Source of the DNA: CAZMMV01 sp964567475
GTDB lineage: Bacteria > Bacillota > Clostridia > Tissierellales > Tissierellaceae
Direction of reading: 5' to 3'
Assembly (NCBI GenBank): GCA_964567475.1
Contig: CAZMMV010000002.1
Location: 3,109 to 67,108 of the forward strand
DNA: 64,000 nucleotides
Below are positions 7,731 to 16,482 of the stretch, piece by piece. How positions within the stretch are numbered: position 1 is the stretch's first letter; each line of letters starts with the position of its first letter. The notes under the pieces are model-generated. The model was not told the DNA's origin and searched no databases. It saw only the letters and a list, made by a program, of their open reading frames with translations. Position numbers and translations under genes: made by a program.

Positions 7731-8744
7731 TTATATTAGTTCTTTAAGTTTTCCAACAACTTTATACTTTGTATTCTTAAGTTCTTCAATATTCCTTGTA
7801 CCAAGTAAAGTCATTATTATTCTAACCTTATATATTGTACTCTCTAGATAATCTTTGGTATTCTCATATCCACCATGAAGTATATAAGATAATATCTCTC
7901 CAGATATACCAGCTATATCTCCCCCAATAATTAAGGATTTTACAATATCTATACTATCTCTTATACCTCCACTGGCTATTAGATTTAAGTCCTTTGGCAA
8001 TTCTCTAGACTTTATCAATGCCAAAGCTGTAGGTATACCCCAATCATATAATTCCGAAAAATCCATATCATTATTTCTAATATTTTCAATTTCTATAAAA
8101 TTAGTTCCTCCAGAACCAGATACATCTATATTTCTAACTCCTACATCATATAATTTTGAAGCTACATCTTTAGATATGCCAAAACCAACTTCCTTAACTA
8201 TAACTGGCTTGTCTATATTCTTTACAATATTAGCTATATTATTTAAGATTCCTTTGAAATCCTTGTCTCCTTCTAACATAACTGCTTCTTGTGCAGGATT
8301 TAGATGCAATTGTATACCATCTGCCTTTATCATGTCTAAAGCGCATTGAACATCTTCTAATTTAGCCTGGGCATTTAAATTAGCTATGACCAAACCTTCA
8401 CTTCCCATAGTTTCTCTAACAATTTTAAAGCTTTCCCTACACTTTTCATCTTCACATAAGGCTATTGTTTGAGAACCTACTGCCATTGGAATATTGAAAT
8501 CTTTAGCAATAGTTGCCAATTCCTTGTTTATCTCCCAAGCAAAATCTGTACCTCCTGTCATTGCATTAATAATAATAGGAAAATCAATTTTTTTGCCCAA
8601 AAACATAGTTTCAGTGCTTATATCACTTAATCCTAAATCAGGAAGTGCATTATGCTCTATAAATATATCTTCCAATAGGGTATTACCTTTAAAAGTTGTT
8701 CTTAAATAGTTTTCTACATGTTCTTTCTTTCTTGCTTTTCTCAC
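7731..8744 (-). CDS. fni: Type 2 isopentenyl-diphosphate delta-isomerase
   Basis: The 337-residue protein is an FMN-dependent TIM-barrel isomerase that interconverts isopentenyl and dimethylallyl diphosphate. Visible family features are RKKEHVENYL at the N-terminus, INAMTGGT, the AVGSQTIAL strand, LNPAQE, VIVKEVGFG and ISGSGGTN-like DVSGSGGTNF. It starts at GTG 8744, six bases after GGGGTG. It lies downstream of a short 23-codon reading frame whose leader duplicates that of the LCP gene, so that copied promoter probably drives fni. A terminator follows before birA. Confidence 0.95.
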   Translation of the reverse strand: MRKARKKEHVENYLRTTFKGNTLLEDIFIEHNALPDLGLSDISTETMFLGKKIDFPIIINAMTGGTDFAWEINKELATIAKDFNIPMAVGSQTIALCEDEKCRESFKIVRETMGSEGLVIANLNAQAKLEDVQCALDMIKADGIQLHLNPAQEAVMLEGDKDFKGILNNIANIVKNIDKPVIVKEVGFGISKDVASKLYDVGVRNIDVSGSGGTNFIEIENIRNNDMDFSELYDWGIPTALALIKSRELPKDLNLIASGGIRDSIDIVKSLIIGGDIAGISGEILSYILHGGYENTKDYLESTIYKVRIIMTLLGTRNIEELKNTKYKVVGKLKELI

Positions 8745-8830
8745 TTTTTCACCCCTATCTATTAATCTAATAAATAGTTTACAAACATATTTTATTGCTT
8801 TTGTTCCGTATATATTATATATCCAATAAT

Positions 8831-8902
8831 CTATTTTTGCAATTTTTTTATCTTTTCCTGCAAAAGTAGCCCTTTTCTATTGAATCTATCTTTTTTCATC
8901 AT
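8831..8902 (-). CDS. Possible 23-residue leader peptide, duplicated LCP start region
   Basis: ATG ATG at 8902-8897 opens a 23-codon frame reading MMKKDRFNRKGLLLQEKIKK then LQK and stop. AAGGGG sits four bases upstream. Its upstream sequence repeats that of the LCP gene 1 kb away (8921-8949 against 9951-9979, 28 of 29 bases alike), and both frames begin ATGATGAAAAAA. It is very lysine-rich. It may be a real small protein, a translated leader for fni, or only the relic of a duplicated gene start. Confidence 0.35.
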   Translation of the reverse strand: MMKKDRFNRKGLLLQEKIKKLQK

Positions 8903-8920
8903 TATACCCCTTATATATAT

Positions 8921-8949
8921 AAGTATACATAAAATAATACTACATATAT
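8921..8949 (-). repeat. Duplicated leader segment, copy 1 (upstream of fni)
   Basis: This 29-base segment matches 9951-9979 at 28 positions. It lies upstream of the 23-codon frame, at the same distance from ATGATG as copy 2 lies from the LCP start. The second half of the dyad present in copy 2 is degraded here. Confidence 0.8.
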
Positions 8950-8983
8950 GAAGTAATTTCAATTGGTAATATTTTAATTTTTC

Positions 8984-9013
8984 TCATAAAAAAAGAGAGT
9001 TAATACTCTCTTT
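8984..9013 (-). terminator. Terminator of the LCP gene
   Basis: AAAGAGAGT (8992-9000) pairs with ACTCTCTTT (9005-9013) around TAAT, with a T-run on the minus strand (complement of 8988-8994). Confidence 0.85.
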
Positions 9014-9016
9014 TTA

Positions 9017-9931
9017 CTAATTTAACATATAATCTTTTAAGTGTTCTTCAACTAATTCTTCAGTTTCAGTTTCATCATATATATAATATGATATACCATT
9101 TATCATTTTAGGTTCTCCTGGTATAGTATAAGTGTTCATCTTATCCATATCTATTTTATTAACTGAAGATGCTCCCTTTAATATAGTGGTTAAGGGAATA
9201 TTAGTTTCTACGTTCTTATAATATTCTTCTATCAATTTAGGTATTTTAAATATATTTTTCGGTACTAGCGTTTGTTTAACAACTTCTTTCATAAAGTATT
9301 GTTGAGCCTTAACCCTTCCTAAATCTCCATCAGGATATCTTCTAAACCTTAAAAAGTCATGGGCTTCTTGTCCATATAATCTCTGCATTCCAGGTTGTAA
9401 GTCTATATTAAGTGCAGGCTTTGCATATGGATCTCGATACTTCATCCTTACAGGTACATCTATATCTACTCCATCAATTGACTCTACTATTCCTTTTACA
9501 ACTTGATAGTCTACTTTTACATAATGGTCAAGATCAATATTTAAAAATTCTCTTACAGTCCTTATAGATAACTCTGGTCCTCCAAAGGCATGGGCATGGT
9601 TTATCTTGTCCCTCTTACCTTTTATCAATACCCTAGTATCTCTTGGTATGGAAATCAAATCTATATTTCCATCTTTAAAGTTAACTTTAGCAAGCATCAT
9701 AGTATCTGTTCTAGTTCCCTTTGATTTAGTTACATCATTTGCGTCTATCCCCATAAGTAAAAACAATAATTCATTTTTATGTTTTGGTTGTTTTAAATCA
9801 TCTTGATCTATAACTGTACCATCTGTAGCTATAATGGAATTATTATTTGAAAGTAAAAATTCATCTGCTAAAAAAAATATCAGCCCAAAACATATTAAAG
9901 ATATTAAAAAAGATAAAATAAATTTTTTCAT
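9017..9931 (-). CDS. LytR-CpsA-Psr (LCP) family cell-wall polymer ligase
   Basis: About 304 residues with one N-terminal membrane anchor (about 3-25) and an extracellular LCP domain. Diagnostic segments are LLMGIDANDVTKSKGTRTDTMMLAKV, ISIPRDTRVLIKG, INHAHAFGG and LRFRRYPDGDLGRVKAQQ. LCP enzymes transfer undecaprenyl-linked glycopolymers such as teichoic acids to peptidoglycan, using the conserved Arg and Asp residues seen here. I chose the second of two adjacent ATGs (9931), seven bases after AGAGG. The promoter region carries a 9-bp inverted repeat at 9963-9988, and part of this leader is duplicated upstream of fni. Some LCP genes are autoregulated. Confidence 0.93.
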   Translation of the reverse strand: MKKFILSFLISLICFGLIFFLADEFLLSNNNSIIATDGTVIDQDDLKQPKHKNELLFLLMGIDANDVTKSKGTRTDTMMLAKVNFKDGNIDLISIPRDTRVLIKGKRDKINHAHAFGGPELSIRTVREFLNIDLDHYVKVDYQVVKGIVESIDGVDIDVPVRMKYRDPYAKPALNIDLQPGMQRLYGQEAHDFLRFRRYPDGDLGRVKAQQYFMKEVVKQTLVPKNIFKIPKLIEEYYKNVETNIPLTTILKGASSVNKIDMDKMNTYTIPGEPKMINGISYYIYDETETEELVEEHLKDYMLN

Positions 9932-9950
9932 CATTACACCTCTGTCATTT

Positions 9951-9979
9951 AAGTATACATTAAATAATACTACATATAT
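9951..9979 (-). repeat. Duplicated leader segment, copy 2 (LCP promoter region)
   Basis: Partner of 8921-8949, 28 of 29 bases identical. It includes the left half of the dyad at 9963-9988. Confidence 0.8.
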
Positions 9980-10004
9980 AGTATTATTACAATTAAAATG
10001 TCAA
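9963..10004 (-). promoter_or_regulatory. LCP promoter and overlapping dyad operator
   Basis: On the minus strand TTGACA (10004-9999) and TATATA (9980-9975) are 18 bases apart. AATAATACT (9963-9971) and AGTATTATT (9980-9988) form an exact inverted repeat overlapping the -10, a likely operator. Confidence 0.55.
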
Positions 10005-10034
10005 TAAAATTATTTACAATTTGGATACATTTAT

Positions 10035-10076
10035 ATAAATAAAAAACCAAGAGACATAAAAAGTCCCTCAGTTTTT
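10035..10076 (-). terminator. Terminator of the YjiH-family gene
   Basis: In the minus-strand RNA AAAAACTGAGGGAC and GTCTCTTGGTTTTT pair over 14 positions (three G-U), followed by a T-run. Confidence 0.8.
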
Positions 10077-10084
10077 AAATTAAA

Positions 10085-11443
10085 TCAAAATATTATATGT
10101 GCAGCTAAAGCGATGATTGGTAATGTTACTAAAGTTCTTTGAATAAATATAATAAATAATTCTCCTACATTTACAGGTATTTTTGACCCTAATATAACTG
10201 CTCCAACTTCTGATAAATATATGAGCTGTGTAACAGATACTCCAGCTATTACAAATCTAGTTAATTCACTTTCTATACTAGCACCTATTACAGAAGGTAA
10301 AAACATATCGGCAAATCCTATAATCATAGTTTGACTAGCTTCTGCTGCAAAAGGTACTCTTAAAAAATTTAGTATAGGAATAAAAGGCATCCCTAACCAA
10401 CTAAAAACAGGTGTAAATTCTGCTAATATGGTAGCAATTGTACCAAAAGCCATAATTACTGGCAAAACTCCTATCCACATTTCAAGAACATTGTGAACAC
10501 CACTCTTAACAAATTTAACAAAATCTGTACTTCCCTTTGCTTTTTGAACCGCCTGATCAAGGCCCCAAGTATATGGAGTATATCCTTCAGGTACATTTTC
10601 CATGCTTTCTCTATCAATTTCTTTTATATAATCATCCTTTTTCCTGGATAATGGTGGAATCCTAGGCACTATAACTGCCGCTATAACTCCTGCTAACATT
10701 ATAACTAAATAATAAGGTACAAAATACTGTTCAAGACCCACTTCTCCCAAAACAACTAAGGAAAAAGTAATTGATACCGCAGAAAAGGTAGTCGCTATAA
10801 CAGATGCTTCCCTAGTAGAATAATATCCTTCCTCATATTGAGTATTTGTAAGTAATACTCCTATTGTACCATCTCCTAACCAAGATGTTATACAATCTAT
10901 AGATGACCTTCCTGGAAGTTTAAATATTGGTCTCATTATTGGAGTCATCATTGAACCAACAAATTCTAACAAACCAAAATCTAGTAATAAAGGTAATAAA
11001 AATGCTGCAAATAAAAATATTGTTAATAAAGTTGTTAAAAGACCATACAGTAAAAGACCTCCTGTATCTCCATACCAAATCCATTCAGGTCCTATTTTAA
11101 AATAAGTTAAAACAACAAACATCATACCTACCAATCTAACTATAAACCAAAAATTACTTACATCAAATAGACCTTTCAATCCCTTTGATTTTTCCATAAA
11201 TCCTGGCTTACTAACCTTATAAATAATAGTAAATATTCCAGTTAATGCAATTAGTATAGTAATAATTGTTGGTAATGTATTTTCTAAAACTCCTGCTAAT
11301 AAATCAGATAATATTGCTACTAAAATTGTGTAATCCCCCTGAAATTTTACTGGTACCATAAAAAACAAGATACCTATTAAAGAGGGAATTATAAATCTCA
11401 AATAATCCTTCATTGAGTATTTACTTTTATTGTTACCCGACAT
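10085..11443 (-). CDS. YjiH family (nucleoside-recognition/Gate domain) membrane protein
   Basis: The 452-residue protein has about ten hydrophobic helices. KDYLRFIIPSLIGILFFMVPV near the N-terminus, LPGRSSIDCITSWLGDGTIGVLLT in the middle and EVGAVILGSKIP near the C-terminus match the YjiH family, which contains the nucleoside-recognition Gate domain. Members are presumed transporters; no substrate is established. The start ATG 11443 follows GGAGGAG. A promoter TTGAAA, 17 bases, TACAAT lies at 11602-11574. It is a single-gene unit with its own terminator, between a lipoprotein gene and the LCP gene on the same strand. Confidence 0.85.
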   Translation of the reverse strand: MSGNNKSKYSMKDYLRFIIPSLIGILFFMVPVKFQGDYTILVAILSDLLAGVLENTLPTIITILIALTGIFTIIYKVSKPGFMEKSKGLKGLFDVSNFWFIVRLVGMMFVVLTYFKIGPEWIWYGDTGGLLLYGLLTTLLTIFLFAAFLLPLLLDFGLLEFVGSMMTPIMRPIFKLPGRSSIDCITSWLGDGTIGVLLTNTQYEEGYYSTREASVIATTFSAVSITFSLVVLGEVGLEQYFVPYYLVIMLAGVIAAVIVPRIPPLSRKKDDYIKEIDRESMENVPEGYTPYTWGLDQAVQKAKGSTDFVKFVKSGVHNVLEMWIGVLPVIMAFGTIATILAEFTPVFSWLGMPFIPILNFLRVPFAAEASQTMIIGFADMFLPSVIGASIESELTRFVIAGVSVTQLIYLSEVGAVILGSKIPVNVGELFIIFIQRTLVTLPIIALAAHIIF

Positions 11444-11573
11444 AAGACTCCTCCTCTCAATTTTTAAGTACTTCTAGCTTATTGTACTTATCTTCCCTTC
11501 TGACTTTAATTATATTATTTTCCAGAAAAAGAACTTTGTTTTACAAAGCATATATTAAATAAATCTATTAAGT

Positions 11574-11602
11574 ATTGTATACCTTTTCATTAATCTTTTC
11601 AA
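11574..11602 (-). promoter_or_regulatory. Promoter of the YjiH-family gene
   Basis: TTGAAA (11602-11597) and TACAAT (11579-11574) on the minus strand, 17-base spacer. It lies just beyond the lipoprotein terminator. Confidence 0.55.
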
Positions 11603-11621
11603 ATAATGATGAAAAATAATT

Positions 11622-11652
11622 AAATAAAAAAATACTCCATTTGGAGTATTTT
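11622..11652 (-). terminator. Terminator of the lipoprotein gene at 11653
   Basis: AAAATACTCCA and its complement TGGAGTATTTT form an 11-bp stem ending at the stop codon, followed on the minus strand by a long T-run. Confidence 0.85.
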
Positions 11653-12621
11653 CTATTTAGCATTTACTAATAAGGTTAATGCTTCTTCTACTAATAAATC
11701 TGCATTATTTAATACATCCTTATCTATTATCTTTTTATTTTTTCCTATTACATTAACATACTTACCTGATATAAATGCTGTTACTGTATCTCCTGTACTT
11801 CCTGTATTTACATAACTGTCCAATACATCCTTTTTGATTTTCCTTGTATCTTTATCATATATCAAGCTATTAGGAAGTCCTGATAAATAAGTATTTAATT
11901 TGTTTTCATACATTTTTTCTACTTCTTTATGATATTTGCCGCCTGCATATTTTTCAAGATACTCTTCAGTTTTTATTATTAGTTTAACTAAGTCATCAAA
12001 ACTTATAACAAGTGCATCATCTGATATGATTACTTGGTTAGAATCCATGGCCTTTAATTTTATATAATCAGCTACTTCTGCTGATACATAGTCATTATAC
12101 TTTTTTATATTTTCATAATCAACTATTGGATAATATTTATCTCCTGAAATTTCTAATTTATAATTATCATCTATTAATTCTTTTACTAGTTTTCTTAATT
12201 TTTTATCTTTTATATCTTCTATCTTATCTTCAGGAAAATATTCTTGACTTGATAACTTTACAAGCTTTCCATTGTCTAATTTGGCTAAGCTGTCCATCGA
12301 ATCTTCTTTAGATTTCTCTAATTTATCTATTAATCCTGTAATCATTTGATCTGCTTCTATAGATGTAACGTTTTTTATGTTTTTATCTATAAAGCTTACT
12401 AACTCCTTTGTCTCTGCCTTATTTTCTAAAATTTCATTAAATTTATTTACTATTTCTTCACTTGTCTTAGGTTCATCATCATTGTCTTCTTCATTACCTT
12501 CTACTTCATCCACTGAATCTCCATTGTCAGTAAGTACCTCTCCATCATCTTTTTTACATCCAAAAAGAGTTAAAGATAATACTAATACTAGTATAGTAAA
12601 TAAGTACATAAACTTTTTCAT
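11653..12621 (-). CDS. Predicted lipoprotein of unknown function
   Basis: The 322-residue protein has a lipoprotein signal peptide: MKKF, a hydrophobic core, then the lipobox LFGC with the acylated Cys near residue 22. A very acidic linker (about 24-55) follows, and then a helical, Lys/Asp-rich domain with no motif I recognise. It should be attached to the outer face of the membrane. The start ATG 12621 follows GGAGG. It is monocistronic, with its own terminator, downstream of the symporter terminator. I do not assign a function. Confidence 0.85.
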   Translation of the reverse strand: MKKFMYLFTILVLVLSLTLFGCKKDDGEVLTDNGDSVDEVEGNEEDNDDEPKTSEEIVNKFNEILENKAETKELVSFIDKNIKNVTSIEADQMITGLIDKLEKSKEDSMDSLAKLDNGKLVKLSSQEYFPEDKIEDIKDKKLRKLVKELIDDNYKLEISGDKYYPIVDYENIKKYNDYVSAEVADYIKLKAMDSNQVIISDDALVISFDDLVKLIIKTEEYLEKYAGGKYHKEVEKMYENKLNTYLSGLPNSLIYDKDTRKIKKDVLDSYVNTGSTGDTVTAFISGKYVNVIGKNKKIIDKDVLNNADLLVEEALTLLVNAK

Positions 12622-12721
12622 ATAATAATCCTCCTTTGTATTCTATAAAACACTTATACCCTAATTACAACAAATCACATGCGTTAAATATTTACAATAA
12701 TATTACAATCTGCTTTTATAC

Positions 12722-12750
12722 AATAAAAAGGCCTCTAAAGAGACCTTTTT
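12722..12750 (-). terminator. Terminator of the lysA-dapF-symporter unit
   Basis: AAAAAGGCCTC (12725-12735) pairs with GAGACCTTTTT (12740-12750), one G-U, T-run on the minus strand. It lies 11 bp past the symporter stop. Confidence 0.85.
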
Positions 12751-12761
12751 ATTGCACAGAA

Positions 12762-14027
12762 CTATTCTATAAATTCATTATTTTTAACTTTCCTAGTTTG
12801 TTTCTTAAACCAATCCTTACCCTCTATAGCTCTTGTAACCATCATAGATGCAACAACATCACCTGTTGCATTAACCATAGTTGCAGGTGGATCTACTAAA
12901 AATCCTATAGTAGCTACTATAGGGAAAGCTTCTGGTGGAAAGCCGTATATAGTTACAATCAGCATTTCTCCAATTAATCCTCCTCCAGGTACTCCAGACA
13001 TAACAACCCCACCTAGAATTGCAATGAAGAATGCTGTTACATATGTGCCTATACCTGAAAACTCCTGTCCAAACACACCAAATAAGAATGCTATTTTTAA
13101 TATACTAGATAATGCAGTACCATCCATGTGCATAGTAGCACCTATGGGTAGTACGATTTCTCTAATATCTTTAGGTACTCCTGTTCGTCTTGCAGCTTCT
13201 AAATTCACAGGTAAAGATGCTATAGAACTACCTGTAGCTAGAGAAGTAACTGCAGGACTTAAAATATATTTAAAAAATGTTTTTGTCCCTTCTTTTCCAG
13301 CAGCCCAATAAGAATATATTGAAAATGCTACAAAGAAATATATAATACATAATGGATAATAAACAATCATAGATCTTAGATATGAACCTAAAAGCTGAGG
13401 CCCATATTCAGCAACTAAAGTCGCAAAATAAGCACCTAATCCTATTGGTGCATATAGCATAATAATGCTAACCATTTTCATCATTACTTTGTTAAGAGAG
13501 TCTAATGCATTTGCTATCTTATTATTTTTATCACTAGTTAAACTTACACACAATCCAAATAAAATAGAAAATATTATTAAAGGCAGCATATGCTCCTTGG
13601 AAAGTAGCTTTGGAAAATCATCAACAGTAAAAGCATCTACTATAGCTGTCCCAAGATCAATTTCCTCAAGTACTCCAGCTTCCATAACTATATTTATTCC
13701 TTGAGCAGGTGGAAATATCTTTACTGCAATAATAATCACAATAGCAGCTATGCCTCCTGTAATAAAGAATATTAAGAACATACTTCCTAATATTTTACCT
13801 AATCTCTTCATATTAAGCATATTACCTACTGCACTACTAATACTTAAAAATACTAAAGGTGTAACTGCTGCAAACATAAGGTTAATAAATAATTCTCCTA
13901 AAGGTGCTACTACCTTAGCTTTTTCACCAAAAATCAAGCCCGCAATAGAACCAATAATAATACCTGCTAAAAGAATTATCGGGAAACGATAATTTTTCCA
14001 TAAAGAATTCTTTTTAATAGTTGTCAT
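12762..14027 (-). CDS. Dicarboxylate/amino acid:cation symporter (DAACS/SLC1 family)
   Basis: The 421-residue protein has eight helices and two re-entrant loops of the SLC1 fold. Visible family motifs are the serine-rich AVTSLATGSSIASLPVN tip (HP1), the MHMDGTAL motif of TM7, GVPGGGLIGEMLIV (HP2) and NATGDVVASMMV (TM8, with the Asp that contacts the substrate amino group). It imports acidic or neutral amino acids or dicarboxylates with Na+ or H+. It starts at ATG 14027 after GGAGG and lies 63 bp after dapF and upstream of a terminator. Its placement in the sigma-54 lysA-dapF unit suggests uptake of an amino acid used by that pathway, possibly diaminopimelate; this is inference. Confidence 0.93.
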   Translation of the reverse strand: MTTIKKNSLWKNYRFPIILLAGIIIGSIAGLIFGEKAKVVAPLGELFINLMFAAVTPLVFLSISSAVGNMLNMKRLGKILGSMFLIFFITGGIAAIVIIIAVKIFPPAQGINIVMEAGVLEEIDLGTAIVDAFTVDDFPKLLSKEHMLPLIIFSILFGLCVSLTSDKNNKIANALDSLNKVMMKMVSIIMLYAPIGLGAYFATLVAEYGPQLLGSYLRSMIVYYPLCIIYFFVAFSIYSYWAAGKEGTKTFFKYILSPAVTSLATGSSIASLPVNLEAARRTGVPKDIREIVLPIGATMHMDGTALSSILKIAFLFGVFGQEFSGIGTYVTAFFIAILGGVVMSGVPGGGLIGEMLIVTIYGFPPEAFPIVATIGFLVDPPATMVNATGDVVASMMVTRAIEGKDWFKKQTRKVKNNEFIE

Positions 14028-14090
14028 TCTTATTCCTCCATTTCATTTTGGTATACAATATTTTTTGCTAGGATTCATTACATAATAAAC

Positions 14091-14927
14091 CTAATACTCC
14101 AGCTCTTCATCCATTACCTCCCCTTCTGAAACTATATTTGTAGGACCAGTTAGATAAATTTCTGCTGTATTCTCTCCTTTAAGCTTAACTTCTACAGACA
14201 ACTTTCCACCAGAAGTATTAATAATTGTTGAATTAGATGTTCTATCCATAAGTCTTAATATAAAAGCTACAGAACCTGACCCAGTTCCACAAGCAAGTGT
14301 AAAGTCTTCTACTCCTCTTTCAAAAGTCTTAACGAAAACTTCCCCATTTTTTTTCATTTGATAAAAGTTTATATTTGCACCCTTCAGAAATGCTTCATGA
14401 TAACGCAATTTATTACCTAAATCCCATAGTTTTTCTGTTGAAAATTCTTCTATATTATCACATTTAACTACTCCATGGGGCAATCCAGGATTTCCAAGTT
14501 CTACATAAGAACACTCATACTCAACTCCATCTACAATCAAATTATAATGCAATTTAACTAAAGTTGGTGGATTTAGCATAACCTTATAAGTACGCTTGCT
14601 TTGACGCCATCCTTTTACTATTCCTGACTTCGTTTCAATTGTCTGTGTATCACTAGCAAGCCCTTTTTCATATCCATATCTAGCAATACATCTAGCCCCA
14701 TTACCACACATTTCTCCAATACTTCCATCTGCATTATAGAAATGCATTCTGAAATCTCCACCTACTTCCGCCTTATCAACAACCATTAACCCATCTGCAC
14801 CAATAGATAGTCTTCTTCGACATAAACGTTTAGAAATATGAGTAAAATCATCAATAGGTAACTTTTCTTCAATATTATTTATAACTATAAAATCATTCCC
14901 TGCTCCATGTAACTTTGTATATTTCAT
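14091..14927 (-). CDS. dapF: Diaminopimelate epimerase (DapF family)
   Basis: The 278-residue protein has both halves of the DapF fold with a catalytic Cys in each: Cys74 in EMCGNGARC and Cys213 in LACGTGSG. KLHGAGNDFIVIN opens the protein. DapF interconverts LL- and meso-diaminopimelate without a cofactor. The region before Cys213 reads ERGVEDFTLACGTG rather than the common GxGET-ACG(S/T)G, and the N-lobe has SIGADGLMVV, so this is a divergent branch; a related racemase activity on another amino acid is possible. It lies 169 bp after lysA, behind the same sigma-54 promoter, with no dapA or dapB nearby. This favours a catabolic or salvage role. Confidence 0.88.
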   Translation of the reverse strand: MKYTKLHGAGNDFIVINNIEEKLPIDDFTHISKRLCRRRLSIGADGLMVVDKAEVGGDFRMHFYNADGSIGEMCGNGARCIARYGYEKGLASDTQTIETKSGIVKGWRQSKRTYKVMLNPPTLVKLHYNLIVDGVEYECSYVELGNPGLPHGVVKCDNIEEFSTEKLWDLGNKLRYHEAFLKGANINFYQMKKNGEVFVKTFERGVEDFTLACGTGSGSVAFILRLMDRTSNSTIINTSGGKLSVEVKLKGENTAEIYLTGPTNIVSEGEVMDEELEY

Positions 14928-15096
14928 AACAATCTCCCTTTTATTAAAATATTTTATTTTATATAAAAATCTTAAATTAAAGTATTTAATATAGTTAGTT
15001 AGCCAGATATATAGGAGATAAAAGCAATGAATTTTATCCTCTATATAAATTATTAATAATATTAATTTTAAAACTTATGTTGCTCAAAATTTCAGA
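14928..15096 (-). other. lysA-dapF intergenic region with hairpin
   Basis: This 169-bp AT-rich gap contains an inverted repeat (15011-15023 with 15032-15044, 12 of 13 bp) around an eight-base loop. No T-run follows on the minus strand, so it is more likely an mRNA processing or stability element than a terminator. I saw no clear sigma-A promoter for dapF. Confidence 0.4.
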
Positions 15097-16359
15097 CTAT
15101 AAATCATTCCTCAATAAATCTTTATAAGTTTCTCTCTTAACTATTATCCTATCTTGACCTTCACTTAACATAACTACAGCAGGTCTAGGAATTCTGTTAT
15201 AATTACTTGACATAGAATAGTTATACGCTCCTGTTGATAATACAGCTAAGATATCTCCTCTTTCAATCTTTGGAACTTTTAAATCCCAAATCAATATATC
15301 TCCTGTCTCACAACACTTACCAGCTATAGTAACCTCATCCTTTAATTCCTCTTGTAATTTATTGGCAACAATCCCTTCATATTTTGCTTCATACAAACTT
15401 GGCCTTGGATTATCTGGCATGCCTCCATCTATAGATACATATGTCCTTACTCCTGGAATTTCTTTAATAGAACCAATAGTATAAAGAGTTATTCCTGCTT
15501 CTCCAGCTATCCATCTACCAGGCTCTATTATAATAGTAGGCCTTTCTAAATTATATTTTTTAATATTCATATCTATTAATTTTATTATTTCATCTGTGAA
15601 GTAAGCTAAAGGCTTTCTTTGTTCTTTACTTGCATACTTAATCCCATATCCACCACCAGTATTTAACTCCTTAGTTATAAATCCAAATTCATTTTTAACA
15701 TCCCTCATTAAATTAGTAATTATTTCAATTGCCTTTAAATGACTTTTATTACTAAATATTTGCGATCCTACATGAAAATGAAATCCCATTAATTCAATAT
15801 TTTTCATACTATTTACTTTATCCATTGCCTCTTTAATACTATCTTTATTTAAAGGAATACCAAATTTAGAATCCACTTGACCGGTTTGAATATATCTGTG
15901 AGTCTCGCTATCTACACCTGGGCTAATTCTAAATAGTATCTTTACATTTTTATTAAATTTTTCACCTACATCTTGAATTAAATCTAGTTCGGATATATTA
16001 TCAACAACAAATCTCCCTACATCATGTTTAATACCTAATTCAACCTCACTTAAAGTTTTATTATTTCCATGAAATATTACTTTTTCCATAGGGAATCCTG
16101 CCTCTATTGCAGTATATAATTCTCCTCCAGAGACTACATCCATACCTATACCTTCTCTTTTTATAATTCTTGCCATTTCCTTAGTTAAAAAAGCTTTACT
16201 TGCATAAACTGCTTTGGTCTTAGGATGTTTAGTTAAAAAATCATCCCTTATTTCTTTACATCTATCCTTTATATAATCTTCAGACATTACATATAAGGGT
16301 GTCCCATACTTCTTTGCTAGCTTTACAGTGTCACATCCTGCAAATATATAGTTTTTCAT
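15097..16359 (-). CDS. lysA: Diaminopimelate decarboxylase
   Basis: About 420 residues, a fold III PLP enzyme. The PLP lysine is Lys55 in VYASKAF, followed by FHFHVGSQI, the phosphate loop NTGGGYGIKY, EPGRW and the C-terminal CCETGD and GAYNYSMSSNYN motifs that complete the substrate site. LysA makes L-lysine from meso-diaminopimelate. I chose ATG 16359 (GGAG ten bases upstream). A GTG at 16395 would fall at the expected transcript start of the sigma-54 promoter (16423-16407), so it cannot be the start. A second, decayed lysA lies at 23576-24669 behind a matching promoter. The absence of other lysine biosynthesis genes suggests use in salvage. Confidence 0.93.
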   Translation of the reverse strand: MKNYIFAGCDTVKLAKKYGTPLYVMSEDYIKDRCKEIRDDFLTKHPKTKAVYASKAFLTKEMARIIKREGIGMDVVSGGELYTAIEAGFPMEKVIFHGNNKTLSEVELGIKHDVGRFVVDNISELDLIQDVGEKFNKNVKILFRISPGVDSETHRYIQTGQVDSKFGIPLNKDSIKEAMDKVNSMKNIELMGFHFHVGSQIFSNKSHLKAIEIITNLMRDVKNEFGFITKELNTGGGYGIKYASKEQRKPLAYFTDEIIKLIDMNIKKYNLERPTIIIEPGRWIAGEAGITLYTIGSIKEIPGVRTYVSIDGGMPDNPRPSLYEAKYEGIVANKLQEELKDEVTIAGKCCETGDILIWDLKVPKIERGDILAVLSTGAYNYSMSSNYNRIPRPAVVMLSEGQDRIIVKRETYKDLLRNDL

Positions 16360-16406
16360 TTTATTACTACTCCTTTCTTTAGTTAATTCCTTCACTCATA
16401 TATACA

Positions 16407-16423
16407 AGCAATTAACATGCCAA
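16407..16423 (-). promoter_or_regulatory. Sigma-54 (-24/-12) promoter of lysA-dapF-symporter
   Basis: On the minus strand the sequence TTGGCATGTTAATTGCT has the invariant GG (16421-16420) and GC (16409-16408) separated by ten bases, matching the sigma-54 consensus TGGCAC-N5-TTGC. The start point should be near 16396, giving a leader of about 37 bases to the lysA ATG. Confidence 0.85.
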
Positions 16424-16482
16424 GATAGCAAATCCTTATATGCTAGCACTTATCCTTCTGTTGATTTGAATTATCACATATA

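Noticed and set aside
8772..8784. BirA half-site (GTTTACAA) upstream of fni
   Set aside because: There is no inverted partner TTGTAAAC at 14-16 bases, so it is a chance octamer.
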